In this document: piece after piece, positions 1 through 11,838 of the stretch
Position numbering within the stretch: position 1 is the first letter of the stretch
Layout: every line of letters starts with the position of its first letter
Origin: Seison nebaliae
Taxonomy: Eukaryota > Rotifera > Pararotatoria > Seisonacea > Seisonidae
Length of the DNA stretch: 58,415 nt
Assembly (NCBI GenBank): GCA_023231475.1
Contig: JALJEE010001240.1
Span: 1 to 58,415, forward strand
Direction of reading: 5' to 3'
The notes under the pieces: model-generated
Databases searched by the model: none
The model's input: only the letters and a program-made list of their open reading frames with translations
Told to the model about the DNA's origin: nothing
Program-made: the position numbers and the translations under genes

Positions 1-1749
1 ATAATCACTTGGTACAATTAGAGTGGTGAATATCAAGTTATCTAACTTTATTAACAAGAATGATTGGAGTAAATAAAGTTCGTTATGTTGTTCATCATAT
101 CGTGGACAACAGTTAACTATATATGTCCAACAAATTGACAATAAAGAATCTTCTCCAATGTCTGGTATCATTGAAAGAACAACTTATTTTTCTTCTTTCT
201 CATCTCATCAAATTCAAGTCTAGACTATTTGTGACAGTTGAATATCGTGAGACTGAAAATTAGAAATCACTGACTTTTTCTCACTCCAATACAATCATGT
301 ATAAAATTTTCCAATAAGAACAGTGAAACGATGATTTCTTAATCCTACAAAACCCGCATTTCTTCTGGCCATTTTCATATTAACGGAAATTATTATGGAA
401 AAAATTGACAACAAAATGAGACATAAAAACACAAACTTTATCTAATTTACATTTTGTTATTGTCCATTCTTCAGGACAACTTAAAAAATAAAACTTTTTT
501 TATAAACGTCATATAGTCTAATCATTTTTACATCTAACTATTATACGATTAGAATACAAATAAATGAGAGGAAAGTAAAATAAGAACAACATTTCATATT
601 TATTGATCGTTATCGGTTATTTATAAGGGGATTGTATTTCAGATTATCCGAAGCAAATCTTTTTTATCGACCATGACCAGATTCGTAAGAAAAGATTTTA
701 GAAACCCAGAAAAAACGGTTATTTCGGTTTTTTAAATTCGGTGAATCTAACAAAAGAAAGCATCTTTGTAATTAATCTAACTACAGTAAGTTGGAGGAAA
801 CCTAATGAAACTTTAAAATATATTATACATTTCATATTATACAGTCTTATTGCGAGTAAGTAAAACCAATAATTTACTGGTATTAACTTATGAATGTTCA
901 ATTATTTCACTTTTCTAAGTTAAATAAAAAACTTTTAGAAACTAAGAAAAATATCATTAAAAAATTTTAAAAAATCAATATATTCAAACTTTTTTGATAA
1001 TATTCGCTGGAAGGAATTATCTAGCATTAGGCTCACTTTTAATGAGTCACTTATGGCTTCAACTTTATGCAAAAAAATTAAACTCGAGTGATTTTACGAA
1101 TTAATATATTTATTAAATGATTTAATTTAGGAAGAAATTATACCCAAATCTAATCAGAACCCACACATTTATTTGAACAATTTAAACTATAATATATTCC
1201 TTGCTCAAATTGAGCCGTGTGTCGAATTAATACAAACTAATATTTATAGAATAAAATTAATTATATAAATAAACCTTTTTCATAATGATCAAAATTTTGA
1301 TTTATCGAGAAACACTCCTACTCCAGTTGGGTACCAGAAATGTTTAAAACTTGCATCATTCCGATGAAAAACGTGATAATAAAATAACGTGTAAAACATA
1401 TGTGTAACAACTGGTACTGATAGGAACTTCCAGATAGCTTTAAAACAGATAAAAGTTATAAATGGAAGACAATTAATCAAGTTGTTGTTATTTTGGAAAA
1501 CGATAACAACATCATCAACTACGTTATACTTTGCATGTTCATGTTGTCTACATGGTAGCTAAAGTAGGAAAAAGTTTTGGGTTAAAAACCAAGGGAAAAC
1601 CGATGTTTTGATAAAGAATATCATATAATAAATTGCAAATTTTCATTGAAATATTAAAAATTAAAAGTCGGAATAGTCTGGTAAAAAGAATTTATTAATA
1701 AAATTGCTTTAAAATATTTCCCGATAATCAACGACGAGTCTAGGACGTA

Positions 1750-1879
1750 AAAGCCACGAGACAAAGAGCCACGGTACAAAAGAGCCACGGACAAAAGAGT
1801 CACGGACAAAAGAGTCACGGACAAAAGAGCCACGGACAAAAGAGCCACGGACAAAATAGCCACGGACAAAAGAGCCACG
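1750..1879. repeat. 15-bp minisatellite
   Basis: About eight to nine tandem units of a 15-bp motif close to AGCCACGGACAAAAG run through this block. Variants include GTCACGG for GCCACGG and an AATAG unit near 1855. Because 15 is a multiple of three, the block is open in two frames on the minus strand (Ser-Val-Ala-Leu-Leu repeats), but neither frame has other coding character. I treat it as non-coding tandem repeat. Confidence 0.85.
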
Positions 1880-2544
1880 CCGACTTTGATTTTGTTCGAA
1901 CAGCAGAAACATAAAAAGCCAGATTCATGCTCTGACTCGAGTTCGGTCATGAATTGGAATGTATTCCTTTCAAAGTGAAGTAAAATAAGTAAAACACAGT
2001 ATAAGACTGTACAGGATTATCATGTCTGAATTTTTGTTTTCCAAAATTTACAGAAGAATCGAGTCTTATCAGTTTGGAATCAAACTATTTCAAGATAAGA
2101 AATATAATGCATTTCTGTTAAGAAATGAATTTATAATTGTTGAAGTCATTCTTTTGTAATATAGAGACTAGGAAGAGACAAATTAAGGAGACAACCTTGT
2201 TACGTTTTCATTTAGTCTTTTTTTAAAATCTCGATTAGTGATGGGGATACGAAGTGCGAAGGGAAATTAATTTCTTCTCTTTTTTGTATTTGGATAAAAA
2301 TTTTTATTCCTAAAAAAATATACTTTTCCCCCTATCATAATTTTTCAACGAATATATTGTCCTAATACATTGAGATAAGGATTTTGGAAGCAGAAAAGAA
2401 TAAAAATCCAAAAACGAAGAAAACACTTACTGCTCATTTGAAAAACTTTATTGACGCATTTGATACGATGGGCTTTTCATCATATTTATGATTGTAATTG
2501 TATGAACTATCTATAATATAGAAAATATCTTTAGAAGTCTGCAT

Positions 2545-2588
2545 GGCTCTTTTGTCCGTGGCTCTTTTTTCTTGTGGCTCTTTTGTCC
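2545..2588. repeat. inverted outlier of the 15-bp minisatellite
   Basis: About three units of the reverse complement of the 1750-1879 motif (GGCTCTTTTGTCCGT type) are found here, about 670 bp away and in opposite orientation. The middle unit is degenerate (TTTTTTCTT). Confidence 0.75.
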
Positions 2589-3241
2589 TTCCCCCAATCA
2601 ACGTCATATTCTCTAAACAACATTTATTATGAAACAAAGTTATTTAGAGAACATTTTCCAATTACTTATTAAGACTTCTTTGAGTTTTCTCTAGGTAAAC
2701 TTTACTTTTAATTGTACACTCAACTTGACAGAGTACTAGAATGTTTATTATGAAAACTCTATTAGTTTGGTACAGCATATGCCGTCGATTCGTTAGTGAA
2801 TGAATTTGCAAAATAGAAAAGTCACGCATCAAAACATTTGCTTAATTTATGAAGCGTTAAAAGTTTAATTCATGAAGATCACATGAAATAATTACTTCAT
2901 ATGTTAAAGGACTTACTTACTTCTTCCACATATAGATATATATAATGAATGAAACGTTTATAATGTTTAGCGGATATGATGATGATAATAAGCAATATTT
3001 AAGTATTAGACGGAAAACCAAAAATTATAATTTTAATAAAATTCGTAAATATGTTGATAATTATAATATTGAGGTTATTTTTATATATTCGATATGTAGT
3101 CTGATATAGAAGATATGTAAAAGAATTTTCGATATTAATGGAATTGGTCATTTCTATATATTTTGATGTTAATGTGGTAACCAGTGGGGAAAAAAGTATT
3201 GAACTTCCTACATCAGTCATCAGATTTGAATAGACTTACAA

Positions 3242-3505
3242 ATGCATGATTGCGACCAACAAGTTGTTGGCAACAACTTTTCTTATTATCGATTAATCAT
3301 GAGACTTCTAACCTTGGTTTCTAACGAAGGTACCATTTCATTGAAATTAGTAAGGCTCGATACATTGGGGAAATGGCATTCAGTGGGCGAACCATTTGAT
3401 AGACGGGATTATTTGCTAAATGGATGTTTTGTAGACGAAGCATTTAGTGCACTGTTTATACACAATAAAATTATGTTAGACATTTTTGATATTTTCTTTT
3501 TTTGA
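3242..3505 (+). CDS. small open frame of unknown status
   Basis: An ATG-started frame of 87 codons ends at TGA. The predicted product has mixed composition, with a central charged stretch around residues 36-60, and ends in a Phe-rich tail (IFDIFFF) typical of read-through into A+T-rich DNA. I recognise no domain, and no splice partner is obvious. It could be a small real gene, an isolated exon or chance. It is listed only because it is the longest ATG frame in the left 5 kb that does not come from the minisatellite. Confidence 0.15.
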   Translation: MHDCDQQVVGNNFSYYRLIMRLLTLVSNEGTISLKLVRLDTLGKWHSVGEPFDRRDYLLNGCFVDEAFSALFIHNKIMLDIFDIFFF

Positions 3506-5170
3506 CATTATAATTCCACCTCATTATTATAATATGTAATAAAAAGTTAAATCAGAATTTTTATCATTAGATTTTAAAAGATAAAAAAGCTTTAAAAAAT
3601 CTGGTGCTGCTACTTTCCCCCGAGTTACTTTCACCCCGAAAAATTTAAGTAAAATATTCGATTTCAGCATGAAAAACTGATACAGCTTATAAAAATAATT
3701 TTTTTAAATGTCCATTAATTACGTAATTATTGAGCATCTTTCGAAAAGGTCTTTTTCCATTATCTAAGAAATTATTGATTAATTACCCTGTCTTCTTCAG
3801 CATCATCAATAACCCAGAAATACAAATTTTTATTAAAATTGGTAACAAAAAACTATATTTTTTTTGTATTTTCTCTGCACATCTTTAACCGCTCAGCAGG
3901 GCACCTAATTCTGAATCGATTTTTATAAAACTGATCTCAAATTGATCGTCTTTTATTTCTGAACTTATGTTTAAAATCAAAAATTCACGGTACATCTACA
4001 ATATACCAATAAATACCAATTAATACCAATAAATCTACGAATTATATAGATTATCTTCTCTTATAAATAATATTATAAATAATATTCAGTTATATCTTTT
4101 AAAATATGTTAAATAATTATTCAATCTATCCAAATTAATTAAATTATTATCATGAGAATAATCCTATATATTAGTTGTCCTATATATAAATATTTCGAAC
4201 GACAGAATTTAAGAATCTCTTGCGCAACGATTCAAATTTTTTTTCGACCGTGATCATAACTCGATGGACTCGTCACTCATTTCTCAGCTGTTTCTCACTC
4301 TACTCAGCCACATTCTCGATCTCTTCCATTTTTTCACACTATTTGCCACACTTAAAAAAAAATATATATTAATATATTTTTTTTTTATTATAAATTAATA
4401 ATCCCCTCGGGGTAATGTATGACCTAAACTCCAAGACATTATTGATTCTCCAGGTACTTAGCAAACGTACTTGTGAGTAAGTTGTTGTTCATCATTCGCA
4501 TTCAATAACAAAACTCAACCATTAGCAAATCTGTAAATTAATTTATCAATCGTTCAATCGACAAATTTGTCCATAAAAACACATGAAATTTCGAAAAGAA
4601 TTTTAACGTCATATCTTAACATCAATTGTTAGTGAAAAATCAAATATCTCCGCCAGTTAATTGTTTAAACTTATGTTAACTATTCGAATTCGCCATAAAG
4701 AATATTATTAAAATTTATTTGAAAATAAAAAATTTTCTTTTGAAGTTTATGAAACAAAACTCAATTTTTGGATATAGTAAGATGAATCCAAAAAAGGCTG
4801 TATTATTTGACGTTCCTTTCACATCTACCAAAAGAAAAATGATAAATATGATTATATGTCGATAAATTCCATTAAATTTAGTTTTAAGAATTTTAATAAA
4901 ATATTTCACCCATATAGCAGCAAAGCAAATCGAAAAAACGAATTATCAAAATCAGCGTGAAATCGTATAATTTCAAAGAAGAATAAGTCGATTACCAAAA
5001 GAATCGGTAAATTTCATATCCCATTAATTAAGAATAATACAAAATTAATCCTTTACCGAAATTTGGATTCTTAAAATTACATATCTAAAATTAAAACGGC
5101 GAATTAATTTTAATTGAATTTCCATTGTGAAACTTTTCTTTGTCGACTGATGAAGAATGAAATTATTTAT

Positions 5171-8100
5171 TCAACTAACCCTATCACGTAATTCGAAATT
5201 ATTATGATGATTTCCCCTAGGTGTTAGATATGATTTGGCGTTGTTATTGTTTACTTTAATGATGTTCGTTCGATCCTGAAAAAAATCAGTTTTTATTCGA
5301 AATAAAAAATAATAATAACTGGATCTACTAGTTGGTAGTTGTTGCGATGGTTACTAAAATATTGACCTCGAGGATAAACAGGTCGATAACCAAGTTCATT
5401 TACTCCCTGTTTTTCTAAAGGTTCACTTTGTCGACCGGAATGACGATCCATCGATATATCTCGTTCGGTATGATGCATGAGATTAGATTCGGTCCTTTGT
5501 GGCATTGGAATTGTATGATTCTAAAAAAGAAGAATAATTTAATTTGAAATTAAGATAATTGAATTAAAGATATGTGCGTGCAATTATGAAGAACTATGAG
5601 CATTAATAGACATTGTATGGATTTAAACTTTATTTATGGAAAAAAAAGAGAAAGGAAAAAAGTATTGCGGAGCATCACGGAACAGTATTAATGGAAAGCA
5701 AATAAATATTTGGTGTATAATTATTTAGTTCTTTTTTCAATCGATTAAATTTTTACGATTATCAATTAATCAGTTTCTATGCAAAACATTTGCCGGCATT
5801 AATGGTTCGCTATATTGTGGACGTGCACCGTTACGGCTGACATTTGGCAGAGGTGCGCCCGCACCAGGTTTTCCCCAAAATGTATCAAAAGTTTTCGTGT
5901 GCTACAGAAAGTAATAGAAGAATTAGCATTCGGAATAAGATATTCTGAAGAGAGGTCTCAGATTTAGAATGAGAAAGATACATACACTTCAACGTGCACT
6001 GATCGCTACGTAACATTTCGATCTCGAAAATTATTAATAATAATTAACTCACGAACTTGCTGTCCGGCCTGCATTTCTTGCATCTTCATCAATTGTTGAT
6101 CTCGTCGACTTTGTTCTAATTGATTAGATAAATCGGTTGCATAATTTCTCGTTTTATCGTCACTAATATTGTTGGAAGGCGCCTGAAATATAAGGAATAA
6201 TACCAATATAAATTTAATCCGTTTTCACACCACACACACACACACACACACACGCACACACACACACGTACATACGCGAACATTAAAATTTACATTGTCA
6301 TAAAGGCGTCATAAAATTAATTTAAAAATAGCCACAAAAGCAAATAAATTGAGTTATGCAATGAAACTGATTATCGATACAAAAACGCACAAATTTAAAT
6401 TAAATCTCTTTTCATTTTGAGGAAATGGAGAAGTAACTCTAAAAAATTCTTTGTATAATGCAATAAGTGAACTTCTCCATTGGAGAATAAGTAGAGAAAG
6501 CAAAGTTTCGAATTTGGAAAGAAATTTTCAATTTTACTCCATGAAATTACAAAAATTTCCCATTTTCCAATAATACCTTAGCACGAGCTCGTCGATTACG
6601 CCGTTCACGTCGATTCGATTTTTGCATTGTATTCACAATCTTATCTACTCCTTCAATATTCGTTTTATTTATCTCCTTTTTTCGTATCGCTTGTTCTTCC
6701 ATCAACGACAATTGCTCATCTCTTAATTTAACTTTCTCTAGAACATAATCCGTCGAACTATCACTATCATCGCTACGGCTATGAGGCGCTGGTTCGGATG
6801 GAACCATTGGAACATCTTTCTTTTGCGTGTATGACATTTGGAGGATGGGGAAACAACTTCTTACTCTTTTCTGCAATCTCTAAAAATGTAAAGAAATATT
6901 TCTAATAATTGTCTGGACGAAACAGAATATATAGTTCTCAATTATTGACAGTTTGGAAGTTTGGAACGTTGACGAGAATAATTTCCTACTCTTTTTTTTC
7001 TAATAATCGATTTTATCGATTTCCTGTTAATCAGCGTTTTCCGATAGAAGGAATAACGTGAATAACCTTTTGTTGTTGATATGACCTTTGGAAAGCTTGG
7101 AAAGGAATCGGCTCGCCATTCGTTGTACCATTAATATTTTTGTTGTTATTATTATTGGTAATTATCGAATTATTCTTATTTATATGATTACTGCTAATAT
7201 TGGTGTCACTTCGATCCTAATAGGGAAAAGAAAAAATGAAATGTTTATTCCATTTCAATGCATCGTCAAAATTGAACATTCTATAAATTGTGACGAAAAT
7301 GAAATATTTTCGGTGATGGACATTTAATTGAATTTTATTGATTATTCAAACTACTTATGACGATCAATACTAACCATATAAGAGTTGTTGGAGGGAAGTT
7401 GACTGTCAATTGTTCGACTCGTCGATGGAACATAATCACCTAAAATTAAACAATTCAATTTTTCATTATTCTCTTTCGTCAAACCTGGAACAACATACAC
7501 ATTTCGATTTCTTTTCCCAAATGGATAATGATTCCACTAAAAAGATCGATAAATGATGAAGAAGGAAAAATCGATTTATAATTAAAACCATTTCTTGTTC
7601 ATTCTTTATTTTAAATTCTTTTTCAAAACGAGACTTCGCCACTTTCTCCTCCATTTGACGATCTAGTGCTCGTCTATATTGTATTTTGTCCAACATGTCC
7701 AAATCGACACGATTCAATGATTGTCGTAAAGCTTGTTCGTTTTGAAACCAAACTTCATTCCCTTGTGACGCTTGAACCCGGATTGCATTACCTTCGTTCA
7801 CAGACTGTTTCATTTGGGGAGTATTTTCTTGCATTGTGTTTCGATGATTTTGATAAATTCTTTCAGATTGCTTTTGAGAAAAAAAAATATTTGAATTTAA
7901 AAGTTTCGAAGAATTAGATAAAAAAAAGTTGAACTGCTGTTCGTGGATTCTTCTTTTCCACTATTGACCTTGGATTAATCTCTGAATGGAGATTATTCGA
8001 ACGGTTCTGATGAAACATAAGAAACATGATAGGAATGAAATGAATGTAGAATGATTTTCTTAAAAGTTTGTACCGACTGATTTGGAGTTGGAAATGAATT

Positions 8101-10049
8101 TAAAGAAGGACGGTCAAACAAAAATCGGCAGTTGATTCAGTGAGAATTTCATTGGGAAATTGACAGATGAAACTTTAAAAAAAAACAATAACAATTGGAG
8201 AGATGGTACTTGAAAATGAATGTAAATTAATCTTCAGAACAAAATTAATTTGGAGTTGAGCTTCGTTACAATTGTGTGGACGGAATACTTATGAGAATTT
8301 ACTTAAGGAACATTTTTGCTCCACTTCCATAAACCGGATGATTCAAAGAAAACATTTGGATTTTTTTATCGGTTTAATATTACTATGGATTATAATTAAA
8401 GACTTCAGGTAATTTTCATGTATTACATGAAGTTATTTCTATGAAATAATTTGATACATTTCATTAACTTATGAATAACTTATTGGGAGATTGAAAGAAT
8501 TCCATGAACATTAAGAGAATGATGGAATCGAAGATGGAAAATTGAATTTCGATAATACGTGATGGGATATGGAGAAGGAGAATTTTTTAAATCTATTGGT
8601 TTAGAGGAACTGCTTCCTTATTCGAAATGACGGTATACGTGATACCTGTTTGATATATATTATTAACAACAAATGAGAATAAAGTTTCCGTTTCATTTAA
8701 TTGTCATAACAACGAGTGTTTGTTTCGCTTTCTTCCGATAACTTTAAATTTTCAAAATATTTTCTCTCGTATTGCCCTTTTTATATGTTCGAGTGCGGAT
8801 ACTATTATAATTGTAACTATTATATACATTATACGAAAACAAATAAAACATAAAATTCTTTAGGAATAACGTTAATTTTTTCGGATTTATTCGAAGGAGG
8901 ATACTAAAAATTTTGAATAAAAAAAAGTTATGGAATACTGAATATCTTCCCATTAAAATACATGGAAAACAAACTAATATGTAAAAGTTTATCGGAATAA
9001 TATCTAACAGTGGAAATATAATAGTTGACTAAAGTGCTGAACGAGCGGAAGTGCTGAACTTGGAAAATATTGATAATTATCCATGCTTACATGATTCGAA
9101 TGAATAAGGAAAGAAAACAATAAAAAAAAATTTAAAAATATGACTGACCTAAGTAAATGATTATTCTTAGAGAAATAGAAGAAAGTTATTGATAAGTCGT
9201 ATATATATATATATATGTGTGGAAATATGATTGTGTAATTGAAAAAACTCAATTACCTAAAGCCAAGAATCACTTTTGATGTGGAAAATCAATATGTGTT
9301 TAACAATTTATTTTGGAGTTCAATCGGTCTCTTATAGCGCAAGAGAAACTTGAAAAAGAAAGTTTCGGAAAGAAAACTATAATTAAGTTCTGTACCTCAC
9401 ACCAAAAAAAAGTGTTTGTTAGATGATGACTAAATCGATGGTTGTGAAAGTTAGAATTAAGTGGAAAAAGGTAACCATTGCCGATGAATTACTACCCCAA
9501 GGATAATAAGTTTTCAAATGATGTCTATCCTAAATGGCGAGAAATAGAAAGTTTAATTTTAAATGACCCAACATCAGGTAGAAAGAGAAATAAACCAATT
9601 GTTTCTGCTGCTCGTCAGCAATTCGTTTCTCTTGTTTTGCGTGATGATGTTGTTGAAGGAATTCGGAAATTTCTTTCTTTTCTTTTATAAGTCGCTTAAT
9701 ATCGTTGTCACTGAAAGGAGGAATGATTGACAGAATGAATGAAAGATATCGATCACCTATATTCTTTTGGATCATAGTGATATTTACTTTGTCCAATATA
9801 ATCGTTATCAAACGTCGTCATTGAATCACCATTAACTTTAGATATATTTTCCGTCTTCTTCTTAGTTTTATCAGTCAATTTTCCTTTTCTCAAATCTGGA
9901 GAACTGAAATGAAATGTGTAAAATGGGAGAAATTAGAGAAAGAATTATTTTGAGAAAAATATTTTGGAATTGGATATTTCTCTCGTTCAATCCTCTTTCG
10001 TTTCCACCTACGAGAGGAGTTTTGTGATGGGGGCTGGGAAGTTCATCAT
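5171..10049 (-). CDS. CSPP1-like centrosome/spindle-pole protein
   Basis: Thirteen exons on the minus strand: 10049-10012, 9903-9757, 9710-9596, 9529-9476, 7870-7589, 7536-7485, 7439-7375, 7216-7086, 6877-6577, 6182-6057, 5901-5788, 5520-5320 and 5275-5171. They total 1731 nt, or 576 residues. Three times a charged coiled-coil segment is followed by an aromatic-Gly motif: YYPWGSNSS (about residue 108), NHYPFGKRN (about 214) and FWGKPGAGAPL (about 444). This alternation of helices with (F/W)G.PG.GAP motifs is the hallmark I associate with CSPP1, a microtubule-associated centrosomal and ciliary protein. Asn-rich and Arg-rich linkers lie between. The first exon (MMNFPAPITKLL) was chosen because its ATG and GTAGGT donor give exactly the phase needed, and it is the least certain part. 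An internal TGA at 5770-5772 offers a shorter C terminus. Confidence 0.65.
6229..6270. repeat. (CA)n microsatellite
   Basis: A nearly pure CA dinucleotide run, broken once by CG, lies inside the 394-bp intron of the CSPP1-like gene between its exons at 6577-6877 and 6057-6182. Confidence 0.9.
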
Positions 10050-11838
10050 TTTGATATGAAGGAAATGTAGTGGAGGTGAACGACGGTGAGAGTATGTAAG
10101 GTAAAGTAATAATTCAATTGTTATTCATAAAATGACAGAAGGGATAAAGAGTTGTGAAATGGAGAATTCAACTGGAAAAGTTCAGAATTACTTCTATTAT
10201 TCAATTTATCGTCGATGAAAAAGCCATCTAAATGGCACCGAACGTTTCCAAACGAAGTGAAGTAGTGGATTGAAGCGGAAAATATGTTCAACTTTCATAA
10301 AAGAACTTTTTTCCTCAAATTCAACTTCACACAATTACCTCAATCAGTTTCAATTGGATTCGAGATATGTATGTGGAAAAAAGCGGTACCGATGTCTCTC
10401 CCGATCCAACGTTAAATATATATAACTATATATATATATATATATCAGTTCAATGATGTAAATTTGATGGAGAATATTAATCTTCAATTAGTAGTTCATT
10501 TCATTTGAAATAACATGGAAATTAGGAACATAATACTTGGAAGAATTATTATGAATGATTACATAACATTTGAATTTCTTTTAAATGTCGCTGAAGGAAA
10601 GAGGTTGTCGTTAGCCACTATACTTGAAGATCCAGGAGTTGTTTTAGGGAGAAAATGTGAGAAATATTTAACAATCGGCTTGTTCGACAAAGAAGAAAGA
10701 TCGATTTGGGAAAAAGGAAAAAACTCTTCTGTCCACTGAACCAAATCTAATTATAAAGTACGTAAATTCAAGTAGCTTTTAATAAACATACACAATACAC
10801 AACAATGCAAATACAGTTCCATTACAGATTGATTATTCTCCACTAATCATTAAGAACGTATGTTTAAGTTACATTAGTCCGACTTATTCTGCTGTGTTGA
10901 TGAAGAATAATATAGTTTGGAATGATAAAAGTTTAGCGAATAAAACGAGTTTCCTGATGTTGTCCTGCAACAAAATTGAACGTGCTTCTTCGTCTCCATC
11001 CTTAACAATTTCCCAGTGCCAACACAAAAGGACAAACTGACAAGAATAACAATGGTAACAATAGATTAATATTTGGTAAGAGCAAGTACACTGACAGGGA
11101 GTTATATCATATGCATAAATTTTAAGGGAAAGTGAAATGAGCGGAATATGCACAAATTGGTCGTCATGACAACAATAAAAATATCTAACGGAGTTTTCGA
11201 ATTTTTTGGTCTAAAACATCTGAAAAATAAAATAGCAGTGGAAAATGAAGAAATTTCAGTTAATAATATATCATTCAATTCTTCAAATAAAACTAACGAC
11301 ATTGTTCATTAACCCTTCCTCTTTTTTTTCTGAGGAACAATCGAAAAAGAATGGAATAATTTAAGGAGAATTTCTTTAACTCGATCGAATTATAAAGACT
11401 AATGGAACAAATTAGAAATATTTTAACACATCTAATTCTCAAATGATTAACTTGACAATGGAATTTCTCAAATATTTTACTCGAAATATTAAAACATTTA
11501 ACGCAATTCCTTTTAACACAAACTATTTTTTTCTATTGGTTTATTGTCATGAAATTTATATCTAATTCCTGTTATACAAGTACTAATGGAATTATTTAAA
11601 ATAAAGATTTAACTTTCTCTTATATATAATTTTTATTTCATGAACAATATGATGATGATGATGATTTAAGAGTTAATTTAATTAGAATGAAGAGATTATC
11701 GTTAAACCAAACTTTAATATTTTGAGAATGAGAATTTTACAGAATAGAATGAAAAGGATATTTGAAATTATCGAGAAAATAAATAGAATTGGGAGGATTT
11801 GGTGAGAGAAATGAAGCTGATAGTACTTATCCAGAATT
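10050..11838. other. intergenic, with an uncertain minus-strand frame
   Basis: No gene can be assigned with confidence. An (AT)n run lies at about 10414-10446. Two overlapping frames occupy 10515-10744, one on each strand, and I cannot tell whether either is real. On the minus strand a frame stays open from about 11207 to 10884 after a possible TTTTAG acceptor. It is rich in Cys, Tyr and Leu and ends FINTAE, and I do not recognise it. It could be a last exon of an unmodelled gene. Confidence 0.4.

Larger units (their letters stand above)
1..5170. other. A+T-rich gene-poor region
   Basis: I find no gene that I can support here. The stretch is very A+T-rich with homopolymer runs. It contains the 15-bp minisatellite at 1750-1879 and its inverted outlier at 2545-2588. 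An A/T palindrome-like tract lies near 4354-4386 and a short C/G palindrome (CCCCTCGGGG) near 4404-4413. A small ATG-initiated frame at 3242-3505 (+) is listed separately. The region lies downstream of the CSPP1-like gene, so its right edge holds that gene's 3' untranslated sequence. Confidence 0.6.

Noticed and set aside
1654-1950. Minus-strand frames with Ser-Val-Ala-Leu-Leu repeats as a membrane or repeat protein
   Set aside because: They are the translation of a 15-bp tandem repeat; two frames are open at once and the flanks are not coding-like.
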